A stretch of DNA of 64,000 bases. Source: an uncultured Bacteroidota bacterium (GTDB taxonomy: Bacteria > Bacteroidota > Bacteroidia > Flavobacteriales > Flavobacteriaceae). A program made the translations under genes and the position numbers. The DNA is taken from NCBI GenBank assembly GCA_902593165.1, contig CACJHI010000003.1, positions 1 to 64,000 of the forward strand. Direction: 5' to 3'. Under the pieces are notes generated by a model. It worked only from the letters and a program-made list of their open reading frames with translations, did not search any database and had not been told where the DNA came from. This document shows, piece after piece, positions 1 through 8,717 of this stretch. The stretch's first letter is position 1. Each line of letters starts with the position of its first letter.

Positions 1-136
1 AGTCATTAACAAGATCTTGTGGAAGAATTCTTTCCTCAAATGAATAACTATCAGAACCATCTTTTTTTATCATTCTGATTGCTTTTGCAAGTTTTTTTGA
101 GCCAGTTTGTAAACTAGCAACAGCTTTTTTTGCCAT
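1..136 (-). CDS. DUF4295-family small protein (partial)
   Basis: The first 45 codons read from an ATG at 136, and the gene runs off the left edge. The N-terminus (MAKKAVASLQTGSKKLAKAI) matches the short, basic DUF4295 proteins of Bacteroidota, which are normally about 50 residues and encoded directly after rpmB and rpmG. Function is unknown; its place beside two ribosomal protein genes suggests a link to translation (inference). It starts one base after the rpmG stop, so it is surely in that operon. In Bacteroidota ftsY commonly follows, but it would lie outside the window. Confidence 0.8.
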   Translation of the reverse strand, partial: MAKKAVASLQTGSKKLAKAIRMIKKDGSDSYSFEERILPQDLVND

Positions 137-137
137 C

Positions 138-320
138 TTATTTTATTTCTTTGTGAACAGTCATTTTCTTCAGAATAGGATTGAATTTCTTAATTTCTAA
201 TCTATCTGGAGAATTTTTTTTATTCTTAGTTGTTATATATCTAGAAGTACCTGGCTTACCAGAGTCTTTATGCTCAGTACACTCCAAAATTACTTGAACT
301 CTATTACCTTTTTTTGCCAT
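138..320 (-). CDS. rpmG: 50S ribosomal protein L33 (bL33)
   Basis: This 60-residue basic protein has the bL33 signature: an N-terminal [17 protein letters not shown] stretch followed by the [15 protein letters not shown] segment and a lysine-rich end. It is a component of the large ribosomal subunit near the E site. The length is normal for the family. The zinc-ribbon Cys pairs of the C+ form are absent; only one Cys is seen. It lies one base downstream of rpmB and one base upstream of the DUF4295 gene, so the three genes form one transcription unit. Confidence 0.95.
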   Translation of the reverse strand: MAKKGNRVQVILECTEHKDSGKPGTSRYITTKNKKNSPDRLEIKKFNPILKKMTVHKEIK

Positions 321-321
321 T

Positions 322-558
322 TTACTTAATTAAACCTTGTTTTCTAGCTTCTTTTAATACTTCCGAAATACCTTTTTTATTAATAGTTTTCAAAGCAGAT
401 GCTGAAACCTTAAGAGTAACCCATTTATTCTCTTCAGGAATGAAGAAACGTTTCTTAATAAGATTTACATCAAATCTTCTTTTTGTCCTATTCAATGACT
501 TAGAAACATTGTTTCCAAACATGACTTTTTTCCCAGTAATTTCACAAGTCTTAGACAT
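322..558 (-). CDS. rpmB: 50S ribosomal protein L28 (bL28)
   Basis: This 78-residue protein begins [19 protein letters not shown], the usual bL28 start, and contains the conserved basic tract around [10 protein letters not shown]. It is a structural protein of the large subunit. It is the first gene of the rpmB-rpmG-DUF4295 unit. A TAnnTTTG element at 583-590 lies a short distance upstream on the same strand and is the likely promoter. Length and sequence are ordinary. Confidence 0.95.
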   Translation of the reverse strand: MSKTCEITGKKVMFGNNVSKSLNRTKRRFDVNLIKKRFFIPEENKWVTLKVSASALKTINKKGISEVLKEARKQGLIK

Positions 559-582
559 AACGCACTAATTTTTTGTAACGTG

Positions 583-590
583 CAAAACTA
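583..590 (-). promoter_or_regulatory. TAnnTTTG -7 promoter element for rpmB operon
   Basis: Read on the minus strand this is TAGTTTTG, an exact match to the Bacteroidota -7 consensus. It lies 24 bases before the rpmB ATG in the only gap between rpmB and the upstream gene. The place 19 bases further upstream reads TTTT rather than TTTG, so the -33 element is weak. Confidence 0.5.
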
Positions 591-619
591 ATGTATTTAA
601 GTTTAATAAAAAAATAATT

Positions 620-1087
620 TTATTGCTTAATAATTTTATCGAAAAAAAGCTGAAAAGAGCTATTTGTTGCTTCAAGAATAAATTCCTCTCTATTGCAATT
701 AAAATGAAATTTCTGACAGAAAATCTCATTATTAGATAAAATAGCAATAAAGCAGTCACCTAGATTTGTTTCAGGTGAGTCAACAGAGGGCCCAGCATTA
801 CCAGTAATTGCTATTGAATAATCAGTGTTAAATTTTTCTTTTACACTCTCAGCCATTTTAACAGTAATTTCTTGACTTACTGTAGAATAATTATCCAATT
901 CACTTTCACTGATTTGAAGAATATTTTTTTTGGAATATCTAGTATAAGAAACAATTGAACCAATAAAGATTTTTGATGCACCTGGAATTTTAGATATAGA
1001 TGATGATAAATTTCCACCAGTACAACTTTCAGCAAAAGAAATTGTTTTATTATTAGACTTTAAATAATCAAATACCTTATCAATCAT
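620..1087 (-). CDS. pncC: CinA C-terminal-domain protein (NMN amidohydrolase-like)
   Basis: The 155-residue protein corresponds to the stand-alone CinA C-terminal domain. It has the ESCTGGNLSSSIS motif holding the catalytic Ser/Thr region near residues 20-32, GSIVSYTRYSK in the middle, and a GNAGPS loop near residue 98. The family deamidates nicotinamide mononucleotide to nicotinate mononucleotide in NAD salvage. The N-terminal molybdopterin-binding-like domain of full CinA is absent. It ends the run of minus-strand genes that starts at 3778, being one base downstream of the FAH-family gene. Family assignment is firm; the precise substrate is inferred. Confidence 0.82.
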   Translation of the reverse strand: MIDKVFDYLKSNNKTISFAESCTGGNLSSSISKIPGASKIFIGSIVSYTRYSKKNILQISESELDNYSTVSQEITVKMAESVKEKFNTDYSIAITGNAGPSVDSPETNLGDCFIAILSNNEIFCQKFHFNCNREEFILEATNSSFQLFFDKIIKQ

Positions 1088-1088
1088 T

Positions 1089-1700
1089 TTATTTTACTTT
1101 AAGTGTAAACATTTTATCTGCAGATATAAATCCCTCTAGGATATCACCACTCTCCACTCTCGAAACTCCAGATGGTGTTCCTGTAAAAATTAGATCCCCT
1201 ATTTTCAGGGTAAAGTATTGAGAGACATAAGATATTAGTTCATCTATTTTCCATAACATGTCAGATGAACAACCTGACTGAACTAATTCATTATTTTTTT
1301 TTAGACTAAATTTTATAGATGATAAATCCTCTAAATTATTTTTATTTACAAATTTGCCTACCATACAAGAGTTATCAAAAGCTTTTGACTTTTCCCAGGG
1401 ATGACCTTTCTCTTTTAAGTTATTTTGAATGTCCCTTGCTGTGAAATCAATTCCTAGTCCTATCTCGTCATAATACTTATGAGAAAAAGAATTATCTATA
1501 TGTTTCCCCACCTTATTTATTTTAACAACTAATTCAACTTCATGATGAATATCATCTGAAAAAGAAGGAATAATAAAGTTTTGATTTTTTGCAATTACTG
1601 CAGAATCTGGTTTTAAAAAAACTACAGGTTTTTTAGGCTTTTGATTTGACAATTCCTTTATATGATCACTGTAATTTCTACCTATACAAATAATTTTCAC
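1089..1700 (-). CDS. Fumarylacetoacetate hydrolase family protein
   Basis: This 203-residue single-domain FAH-fold protein shows the motifs CIGRNYSDHIKE at the N-terminus, a HHEVELVVKI segment with the metal-binding acidic residues near 52-54, GIDFTARDIQ around 86-95, and IFTGTPSGVSRV near the C-terminus. Members are Mg-dependent hydrolases, decarboxylases or isomerases of acylpyruvates and related 2-oxo acids. Oxaloacetate decarboxylase and acylpyruvase activities are common in this size class, but the substrate cannot be read here. The start is GTG at 1700. The gene lies between the pncC-like gene (1 base) and the exonuclease (4 bases). Confidence 0.82.
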   Translation of the reverse strand: MKIICIGRNYSDHIKELSNQKPKKPVVFLKPDSAVIAKNQNFIIPSFSDDIHHEVELVVKINKVGKHIDNSFSHKYYDEIGLGIDFTARDIQNNLKEKGHPWEKSKAFDNSCMVGKFVNKNNLEDLSSIKFSLKKNNELVQSGCSSDMLWKIDELISYVSQYFTLKIGDLIFTGTPSGVSRVESGDILEGFISADKMFTLKVK

Positions 1701-1704
1701 CTTA

Positions 1705-2472
1705 CTACTCGTTGATTAAACTTAATTTTAATTTTGTAAAAATCTTCTTGGTATATTCAGGAAAATCTCCTTTCATTATCCAAGAATAATAACCTTTATC
1801 AGATTTAAACACATCTGTAACCTTTTGACCAGCATATTTTCCAAAGGCAAATATTGCATCATTATCCGAATCAATTCTAATTTTACCTGCAAAATCAAGG
1901 TTATTATTTCTTTTAGTGTATTCACTCAAAAAATCCATATTTGGTTCTAAATCATCATATCTGTCTAATTGTGCTTTAAATACTTCATATGTTGCAATTG
2001 TATCATCAAGAGCAGAGTGGGCATTCTCTAAGTCTTTATTACAGTAAAATTTTAAAGCTGCTGAAAGGTTTCTAGGTTCCTTTTTATGATAAATTACTTG
2101 ACTATCTATCATTCTAATTCGAGAAAAATCAAAATCAATATCTGCTCTAATTAACTCTTCAACTAAGATTGGAATGTCAAACTTGATTGCGTTGAATCCA
2201 GCCAGATCACAACCCTTAATAAATTGATAAATTTCATTTGAATAATGAGCAAAATTTGGTTCTTTCTCTACCATCTGATTTGAAATTCCGTGCACTTGTG
2301 TTGCCTGAAAAGAGATATCCATTTCAGGATTAATTCTCCATACCTTTTGAGACTCTTGATTATTAATATCTACCCTCAGAATGGCAATTTCAACAATCCT
2401 ATCTTTACCAACCTTAGCACCAGTTGTTTCAAGATCGAAAAAGCAAATTGGTCTATCTAGCTTGACTCTCAT
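1705..2472 (-). CDS. DnaQ-like 3'-5' exonuclease (DEDDh)
   Basis: The N-terminal 170 residues form a DEDDh exonuclease: CFFDLETTGAKVGKDRIVEIA (Exo I, with the Asp and Glu), GFNAIKFDIPIL (Exo II) and NAHSALDDTIATYEVF (Exo III, with His and Asp). The remaining C-terminal part includes a short FAFGKYAGQKVTDV segment of the kind found in exonuclease accessory domains. Such proteins trim 3' ends of DNA or RNA and may serve as proofreading or repair nucleases. The specific target is unknown. It is one base downstream of the E2 gene. Confidence 0.85.
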   Translation of the reverse strand: MRVKLDRPICFFDLETTGAKVGKDRIVEIAILRVDINNQESQKVWRINPEMDISFQATQVHGISNQMVEKEPNFAHYSNEIYQFIKGCDLAGFNAIKFDIPILVEELIRADIDFDFSRIRMIDSQVIYHKKEPRNLSAALKFYCNKDLENAHSALDDTIATYEVFKAQLDRYDDLEPNMDFLSEYTKRNNNLDFAGKIRIDSDNDAIFAFGKYAGQKVTDVFKSDKGYYSWIMKGDFPEYTKKIFTKLKLSLINE

Positions 2473-2473
2473 A

Positions 2474-3778
2474 CTAAATTGTTTGGTTCATATCCCATTC
2501 TTCAAGATATTCAGCAACCCTTTTAACAAAGCTGCCACCAACTGAACCATTTATAATTCTATGATCGTAAGTATGAGATAGAATAAGTTTCTTTCTAATA
2601 CCAATGAAATCTCCTTTATCTGTTTCAATTACAGATGGTAACTTCCTTATTACACCTATAGCTAGAATTCCAACTTGAGGTTGGTTAATGATTGGTGTTC
2701 CCATTATTGAACCAAAATTTCCAACATTTGTCACAGTATATGTTCCATCAGAAATTTCCTCAGGTTTTAGTGAGTTAGATCTAGCTCTACCTGATAAATC
2801 ATTAACAGCTAATGTTAGACCTTTTAAATTCAGGTGATCTGCATTCTTTATTACTGGCACAATCAAGTTTCCATTTTCTACAGCTGTGGCCATACCAATA
2901 TTTATAGATTTTTTGATTATGATTTTTTCATCAACTATAGAACTATTTAAAATTGGATAATCTTTTAGTGATTTTACAACTGCATCGATAAAAAGTGGCG
3001 TAAATGTAAGTTTCTGACCCTCATTCTCAAAAAATGATTTTTTATATTTTTCTCTCCAATCCCATAAATTAGTTACATCAACTTCAACAAAAGATTGAAC
3101 ATGAGCAGAGATCTTTTTACTATTTGACATATGGTCAAAAATAATCTTACCCATTCTATCAAGTTCTAAAATTTGATCCTCTCTTGAAGAATTTATTTCA
3201 GGTGAAATATTATCATCTACAATATTAGATCTAGAGCTAACATAGGATAATATATCCTGCTTAGTAACTCTCCCATCTTTTCCACTACCCACTATTGAAT
3301 CAAGTTCTTGATTGCTAATTTTTTCTTTTTTTGCAATATTTTTTACTAATGGTGAATAGAACTTATCAGTCTTAGTCTCATCTTTGAGACTATCAATTGG
3401 ATTTTCTTTATCTAATAATTCTAGTGATGGAATGTCACCTAATTCAATTTCATCTGATGGTTCCTCATCACTCTCTACTTGAATAATTTCTTTTTTTGTC
3501 TCTTTTGGTTTAATTATTGGTTGGTCATTATCAATCATTTCTGTTTCAATCTCAGCTATAACCTCTCCAACTTTAACTATATCATCTACCTCAAAGTTTT
3601 TTTTAATAAGTTTTCCTTTGTATTCAGAGGGGACATCCGAGTCTACTTTGTCTGTAGCGATTTCAACTAAAGACTCATCAATTTCAACAGTATCACCTAC
3701 ATCTTTTAACCATTTGGTTATAGTTGCTTCAGCAATACTTTCTCCCATCTTTGGAAGTTTTAATAGATATTTTCCCAT
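2474..3778 (-). CDS. 2-oxo acid dehydrogenase E2 (dihydrolipoamide acyltransferase)
   Basis: 434 residues in classic E2 order. A lipoyl domain (1-78) carries the lipoylated lysine at about residue 44 in ATDKVDSDV. An acidic, flexible linker of about 60 residues follows. The peripheral subunit-binding domain (about 140-182) includes GSGKDGRVTKQDIL, and a catalytic acyltransferase domain begins near 205. The active-site His is in DHRIINGS near residue 406; the usual Asp of DHRxxDG is Asn here. It transfers acyl groups to CoA within pyruvate, 2-oxoglutarate or branched-chain dehydrogenase complexes; sequence alone does not decide which. No E1 or E3 gene is adjacent. Confidence 0.88.
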   Translation of the reverse strand: MGKYLLKLPKMGESIAEATITKWLKDVGDTVEIDESLVEIATDKVDSDVPSEYKGKLIKKNFEVDDIVKVGEVIAEIETEMIDNDQPIIKPKETKKEIIQVESDEEPSDEIELGDIPSLELLDKENPIDSLKDETKTDKFYSPLVKNIAKKEKISNQELDSIVGSGKDGRVTKQDILSYVSSRSNIVDDNISPEINSSREDQILELDRMGKIIFDHMSNSKKISAHVQSFVEVDVTNLWDWREKYKKSFFENEGQKLTFTPLFIDAVVKSLKDYPILNSSIVDEKIIIKKSINIGMATAVENGNLIVPVIKNADHLNLKGLTLAVNDLSGRARSNSLKPEEISDGTYTVTNVGNFGSIMGTPIINQPQVGILAIGVIRKLPSVIETDKGDFIGIRKKLILSHTYDHRIINGSVGGSFVKRVAEYLEEWDMNQTI

Positions 3779-3792
3779 TAGAATAGTATTTG

Positions 3793-3800
3793 CAAATTTA
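3793..3800 (-). promoter_or_regulatory. TAnnTTTG -7 element upstream of E2 gene
   Basis: The minus strand reads TAAATTTG, an exact match to the Bacteroidota -7 consensus, in the 35-base gap between recR and the E2 gene. It would place transcription start only about 10 bases before the E2 ATG at 3778. No clear -33 TTTG is seen. Confidence 0.45.
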
Positions 3801-3813
3801 CAATATTAAATTA

Positions 3814-4434
3814 TTACTGATTTGAAATATTACTTTCATATGGACGTCTGTTCTGAATACTCCTTGCTAATGTGACTTCATCAGTATATTCTAATTGATC
3901 TCCAACAGGAATTCCTCTTGCTAGAACTGAAACTTTAACATCAAGTTTATTTAATATTTTAAATAAGTAAAAACTAGTTGTATCTGCTTCTATAGTTGCG
4001 CTCAAGGCAAAAATTACTTCATTAATTTTTTTATCAATAATCTTTTTTTCAAGACTTGTTATATGTAAGTCCTCGGGTCCTATGCCTTCAATTGGAGATA
4101 TGACTCCACCCAAAACATGATATAGACCATTATAAAGGTTAGTGTTTTCTATTGCTATCACATCTCTAATATCTTCAACTACGCATATTATTGATTGATC
4201 TCTTGAAGAATTAGAGCATATGTCGCAAATATCTTTATCTGAAATATTATGACATTCAGAACAATGTTTTATTTGTGTCTTAAAGTCAAAAATACTTTCA
4301 GACAAATCTCTGGAGTATTCTTTTGGTTTTCTCAAAATTTCTAATGCAATTCTCAGTGCAGATCGTTTTCCAATTCCGGATAATTGAGAAATATTGTATA
4401 CTAAATTTTCAAGTAGTTTTGATGGAAATTCCAT
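3814..4434 (-). CDS. recR: Recombination protein RecR
   Basis: The 206-residue protein has the RecR layout: an N-terminal helix-hairpin-helix (LSGIGKRSALRIA), a zinc finger with four Cys (CSECHNISDKDICDIC, about 57-72), a Toprim domain (ICVVEDIRDVIAIENT), and the C-terminal VSVLARGIPVGDQLEYTDEVT segment. RecR acts with RecF and RecO to load RecA at single-strand gaps. Length is normal. It faces away from the symporter gene at 4485 across a 50-base divergent spacer. Confidence 0.96.
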   Translation of the reverse strand: MEFPSKLLENLVYNISQLSGIGKRSALRIALEILRKPKEYSRDLSESIFDFKTQIKHCSECHNISDKDICDICSNSSRDQSIICVVEDIRDVIAIENTNLYNGLYHVLGGVISPIEGIGPEDLHITSLEKKIIDKKINEVIFALSATIEADTTSFYLFKILNKLDVKVSVLARGIPVGDQLEYTDEVTLARSIQNRRPYESNISNQ

Positions 4435-4484
4435 TAAGCTAATTTAGAGATATTCGTTGTAAGTTCTTTTGTATATTTATAAAA

Positions 4485-5939
4485 ATGTTATCTCCACAAA
4501 TTATTTTGGTTGCAATTGTATCTTATTTTTTGATACTAACTGCTATTTCTTATTTTACAGGTAAAGAGGATAATAATGAAACATTTTTTAACGCAAAGAG
4601 AAGCTCAAATTGGGCTGTTGTTGCATTTGGAATGGTTGGAGCTTCCCTTTCAGGAGTAACTTTTATTTCAGTACCTGGATGGGTTGGTGAATCTCAATTT
4701 ACATACTTTCAAGTTGTAATAGGTTACTTAATTGGATATTTAATAGTTGCCAACCTTTTGTTACCAATTTATTATAATCTTGGGTTAACATCTATATATG
4801 AATATTTATATGACAGATTCGGAAAAAAATCTCATTTAGTTGGATCAATTTCATTTTTAATATCAAGAGTTTTAGGTGCTTCTTTTAGATTATATCTAGT
4901 TGCAATTGTTCTTCAAGAATTTGTTCTGGACGATTTTGGAATACCTTATGAAATAACTGTAATTATATCAATTCTATTAATATGGTTATATACAAGAAGA
5001 GGAGGAATAAAAACAATAGTTTGGACGGATACTATACAGACAACTTTAATGATACTTGCAGTTGTTCTGTCAATTCACTACATAAATAAAGATATTGGTT
5101 GGACATTTGCAGAGTTTGTTACTTCAAGTGAATTCCAAGAATTTAATAAAATATTTGTGACAGATAGTATTATGGAAAGAAGTTACTTTTTAAAGTCAAT
5201 TATTGGAGGGGCTTTCATAACAATTTGTATGACAGGTCTTGATCAAGATATGATGCAAAAAAATCTTACTTGTAAGAACATTAAAGAAGCAAAGAAGAAT
5301 ATGATTGTTTTTAGCTTTATTTTGACAGCTGTTACATTCCTATTTATAGTTCTAGGAGCGCTATTATATATATATTCTAATCAGAATGGTATAAATATTC
5401 CATTAGTTGATAATAGTCCTAGAACTGATCTTCTATTCCCTGAAATTGCATTAAGATCTGGACTTGGTGGGTTTTTAGGTATAACTTTTATACTTGGCCT
5501 GATAGCTGCAGCATATAGTAGTGCTGATAGTGCATTAACCTCTCTAACTACATCTTTTTGTGTAGACATATTAAAAATAGATAGTAATAAATCCAGTTCA
5601 AAAAGAACTAGAAAATATGTACATGTATTAATGAGTGCTTTACTTATTGCAGTAGTAATCTTTTTCAGATATTACCTAGATAAAAATGTTATTGATAGTC
5701 TCCTAACTGTTGCTCAGTATACATATGGACCACTTCTTGGTCTATTTGCTTTTGGAATATTTACAAATTATAAAATAGACGACAACAAGGTCTATTTTGT
5801 AGTAATAATTAATATAATTCTAATAATATTGATTGGAAATATTCCTGCAGAACTAATTGGAGGTTACACAATAGGTTATGAACTTCTGCCATTCAATGGA
5901 TTAATAAACTTCATTGGGCTTTATTTGATTAGAAAATAA
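4485..5939 (+). CDS. Sodium:solute symporter (SSS/SLC5 family)
   Basis: This 484-residue protein has about a dozen strongly hydrophobic segments and SSS-family motifs, including FGMVGASLSGVTFISVPGWV near residues 50-70 (TM2 region of the Na+ site) and YSSADSALTSLTTSFCVDIL in the second repeat, where the Ser/Thr-rich TM9 contributes to Na+ binding. It should be an inner-membrane Na+-coupled importer. The substrate is unknown; many Bacteroidota paralogues annotate loosely as sugar, proline or sialic acid transporters. It has its own promoter region in the divergent gap with recR and is followed 61 bases later by htpG. Confidence 0.85.
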   Translation: MLSPQIILVAIVSYFLILTAISYFTGKEDNNETFFNAKRSSNWAVVAFGMVGASLSGVTFISVPGWVGESQFTYFQVVIGYLIGYLIVANLLLPIYYNLGLTSIYEYLYDRFGKKSHLVGSISFLISRVLGASFRLYLVAIVLQEFVLDDFGIPYEITVIISILLIWLYTRRGGIKTIVWTDTIQTTLMILAVVLSIHYINKDIGWTFAEFVTSSEFQEFNKIFVTDSIMERSYFLKSIIGGAFITICMTGLDQDMMQKNLTCKNIKEAKKNMIVFSFILTAVTFLFIVLGALLYIYSNQNGINIPLVDNSPRTDLLFPEIALRSGLGGFLGITFILGLIAAAYSSADSALTSLTTSFCVDILKIDSNKSSSKRTRKYVHVLMSALLIAVVIFFRYYLDKNVIDSLLTVAQYTYGPLLGLFAFGIFTNYKIDDNKVYFVVIINIILIILIGNIPAELIGGYTIGYELLPFNGLINFIGLYLIRK

Positions 5940-6000
5940 TGTCAATTTGTCATATTTATTGATTGGTATTTTTTTTGCAATAACTTAATTAAAAATTATT

Positions 6001-7866
6001 ATGGCTAAAGGAAAAATTAATGTTTCTGTTGAGAATATATTTCCACTGATAAAAAAGTTTTTATATAGTGATCAAGAAATTTTTTTGAGAGAGCTTATTT
6101 CAAATGCTACAGATGCTCTAACAAAAATTCAGCATTTATCTAGTATTGGAGAAGTTAAAGGGGAAATCGGGGATCTTGGAGTTGAAGTTAAGGTAGATAA
6201 AAAGAAGAAAACGCTTCATATTATTGACAATGGAGTTGGAATGACTTCTGATGAAGTAAAAAAATATATCAACGATGTTGCTTTTTCAGGAGCTGAAGAA
6301 TTTCTAGAAAAATATAAAGAAACTTCAAATGATACTGGAATAATTGGTCATTTTGGTCTAGGTTTTTATTCTTCATTTATGGTTGCTGATAAAGTTGAAA
6401 TAATTACTAAATCCTTCAAAGATGACCCTGCAGCACACTGGATATGTGATGGTTCACCTGAATATAGCTTGAAAAAGAGTGATAAGAAAGACAGGGGTAC
6501 TGAAGTTATTCTTCATGTCTCAAAAGATTCAAAAGATTATCTTGAAGAAAGTAAGATTACAGAGCTTCTTAATAAGTATAACAAGTTTATGCCACATCCA
6601 ATTAAATTTGGAACTAAGGAAGAAACTGTTCCAGGAAAAGATGAAGAAAAAGATGAAAAGAAAACTGTTGATAATATCATTAATAACCCAAATCCAGCAT
6701 GGACAAGACCCCCATCTGAGTTAAAAGATGAAGATTATAAACAATTTTACAGAGAGTTATATCCATTCCAATTTGAAGAACCATTATTTCATATTCATCT
6801 TAATGTTGATTATCCATTTAATCTAACAGGTATATTATATTTTCCGAAAATATCTAATGATCTTAATCTTCAAAAAGATAGAATTCAGCTTTATCAGAAT
6901 CAGGTTTTTGTTACTGATAACGTAGAAGGAATTGTACCCGAGTTTTTAGGATTATTAAAAGGAGTTATAGATTCCCCAGATATTCCTCTTAACGTATCTA
7001 GAAGTTATCTTCAATCAGATACATCAGTAAAGAAAATAACCAATTATATTACAAGAAAAGTTGCAGACAAGTTAAGCTCAATATTCAAAAATGAAAGGGA
7101 AAATCTTGAAAGCAAATGGAATGATATCAAAGTTGTTATTGAATATGGAATGCTTACAGAAGATAAATTTTATGATAAGGCTGAAACCTTTAATTTATAT
7201 CCTTCAGTTGATGAAAAGTATTACACATATCAGGAGTTAGAGGATAAAACCAAAGATTTACAGACTGATAAAGATGGAAACCTAATCATTTTATATGCTC
7301 AGAATAAAGATGAACAGTACACCTACATTGAATCTGCAAAGGAAAAAGGCTATGAAGTATTATTGTTAGATTCACCTATCATACCCCATCTGATTCAGAA
7401 ACTTGAATCTAAAAAAGAAAAACTCAAGTTCTCAAGAGTTGATTCTGATACGTTAGAAAATCTTATTAAAAAGGATGATCAAATAATCTCAAAATTGTCA
7501 GATGAAGAAAAAGAAAAGTTAAAACCAATGATTGAGAATGCAGTTTCTGATGATAAATATACAGTTCAACTTGAGCCTTTAGACAGTAAGTCTTTACCTT
7601 TTATGCTTGCTCAACCAGAGTTTATGAGAAGAATGAAGGAAATGCAACAGACGGGTGGTGGAGGAATGGGAAGTATGCCAGACATGTTCTCTTTAATTGT
7701 AAATACTAACCATGAATTAGTGAGTAAAATATTAAATACAAGGACTGAGAAAAAAAGAAATAGTCTAATAAAACAGTCTGTAGATCTTGCTAAACTTTCT
7801 CAAAATACTCTAACTGGTAAGGAACTAACTGAATTTATAAACAGAAGTATAGATCTAATCAAATAA
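6001..7866 (+). CDS. htpG: Chaperone protein HtpG (Hsp90)
   Basis: 621 residues with the GHKL ATPase domain at the N-terminus: FLRELISNATDALTKI, DNGVGMTSDE, and GHFGLGFYSSFMVADKV. The middle domain includes FNLTGILYFPKI and LNVSRSYLQSD, and the C-terminal dimerisation domain follows. A lysine/glutamate-rich charged stretch near residues 215-225 interrupts the N/M junction, like a short version of the eukaryotic linker. HtpG is an ATP-dependent cytosolic chaperone. Its last 12 bases overlap the convergent nuclease gene. A possible promoter, TTTG-N20-TTTTTTTG, is visible upstream but is not an exact match. Confidence 0.96.
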   Translation: MAKGKINVSVENIFPLIKKFLYSDQEIFLRELISNATDALTKIQHLSSIGEVKGEIGDLGVEVKVDKKKKTLHIIDNGVGMTSDEVKKYINDVAFSGAEEFLEKYKETSNDTGIIGHFGLGFYSSFMVADKVEIITKSFKDDPAAHWICDGSPEYSLKKSDKKDRGTEVILHVSKDSKDYLEESKITELLNKYNKFMPHPIKFGTKEETVPGKDEEKDEKKTVDNIINNPNPAWTRPPSELKDEDYKQFYRELYPFQFEEPLFHIHLNVDYPFNLTGILYFPKISNDLNLQKDRIQLYQNQVFVTDNVEGIVPEFLGLLKGVIDSPDIPLNVSRSYLQSDTSVKKITNYITRKVADKLSSIFKNERENLESKWNDIKVVIEYGMLTEDKFYDKAETFNLYPSVDEKYYTYQELEDKTKDLQTDKDGNLIILYAQNKDEQYTYIESAKEKGYEVLLLDSPIIPHLIQKLESKKEKLKFSRVDSDTLENLIKKDDQIISKLSDEEKEKLKPMIENAVSDDKYTVQLEPLDSKSLPFMLAQPEFMRRMKEMQQTGGGGMGSMPDMFSLIVNTNHELVSKILNTRTEKKRNSLIKQSVDLAKLSQNTLTGKELTEFINRSIDLIK

Positions 7867-8625
7867 ATAATTTAGGATTTTAGCTAGTCTAATTCCGCCA
7901 ATTAATAGAAGATCTTTTACAGCTCCAAAATTTTTGTATTGGTATTCATAACCTAGTTTATCATCAATAGATACATCAGCATATATCTTGTTAGTATATT
8001 CATGAATCTCATCTACCCAATTCAGGACATCACCTCTTTTAAAATCATTAGCTTCTTCTGTAAATAAAAGGAAGTCTGGATTTGGAAGATTTAATGCCAG
8101 TTCACTGTAGCTCATATTATGACTATTAATCATTTCAGAGTCCCATACCCGATGAAGATTTGAATTTCTTCCAAACCATTTTACATATATTCTATTGGCA
8201 CCTCTATCCTCATACCTTCCAATATGAAGTGGCTGATGAAGATCACCAACAAAATGGACAAGTAATTTTAGATAGAATGATTTATCTGTATCAGATACTG
8301 AGTCACTCTCTAAGATATCTATACATTTATTTATAGCAATAAAAACATCTCCCCTCACTGAAGGAGTAATGTCTTCATATTCATCATCCAATTCCATATT
8401 TAAAAAATGCCAATCATAGTACATGTCATACCTACTATCAGATTTTATATCATCAGCATATGTTGAAGCATTAACTAAAGTCTCTCCATTAAGTATATTA
8501 TCAATTTGTAATCTAGCATTATCTGTTAAATAATTACTTGCAACTTCTGCAATAACTCTGTGGCCAGTCGATCCCCAATTTATAGTTGAGAGGATACTAA
8601 GAATAATAACAATTAAAAATCTCAA
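7855..8625 (-). CDS. S1/P1-type nuclease, secreted
   Basis: The 256-residue protein has a signal peptide (about 1-16). Cleavage before Trp17 would leave the mature N-terminal Trp that ligates zinc in P1 nuclease, with His22 five residues later as in P1 (Trp1, His6). Other zinc ligands are visible: YDWHF, HFVGDLHQPLHIG and NLHRVWD. The family degrades single-stranded DNA and RNA and has 3'-nucleotidase activity, here probably in the periplasm for phosphate or nucleotide scavenging. The start appears to be TTG at 8625; no ATG precedes the signal peptide. It converges on htpG with a 12-base overlap. Confidence 0.88.
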   Translation of the reverse strand: MRFLIVIILSILSTINWGSTGHRVIAEVASNYLTDNARLQIDNILNGETLVNASTYADDIKSDSRYDMYYDWHFLNMELDDEYEDITPSVRGDVFIAINKCIDILESDSVSDTDKSFYLKLLVHFVGDLHQPLHIGRYEDRGANRIYVKWFGRNSNLHRVWDSEMINSHNMSYSELALNLPNPDFLLFTEEANDFKRGDVLNWVDEIHEYTNKIYADVSIDDKLGYEYQYKNFGAVKDLLLIGGIRLAKILNYLFD

Positions 8626-8646
8626 AATTTTTAGATTAATTTAAAT

Positions 8647-8654
8647 CAAATATA
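8647..8654 (-). promoter_or_regulatory. TAnnTTTG -7 element for S1/P1 nuclease
   Basis: The minus strand reads TATATTTG, 21 bases before the TTG start of the nuclease gene, in the divergent spacer shared with the DUF5916 gene. It is an exact match to the Bacteroidota -7 consensus and supports the assigned TTG start. Confidence 0.5.
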
Positions 8655-8717
8655 ATACTCTAATAAGTATTATCTTATTTAGCTGTAAAATATTAATTTT
8701 AGATCTTAAAAAACTAA

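Noticed and set aside
565-759. A 64-codon minus-strand reading frame overlapping the end of the pncC-like gene
   Set aside because: Low-complexity hydrophobic translation in a shifted frame of the real gene at 620-1087; no family pattern.
3479-3809. Two plus-strand reading frames opposite the lipoyl domain of the E2 gene
   Set aside because: Antisense shadows of a well-supported E2 coding region; the translations are repetitive Phe/Asn/Ser.
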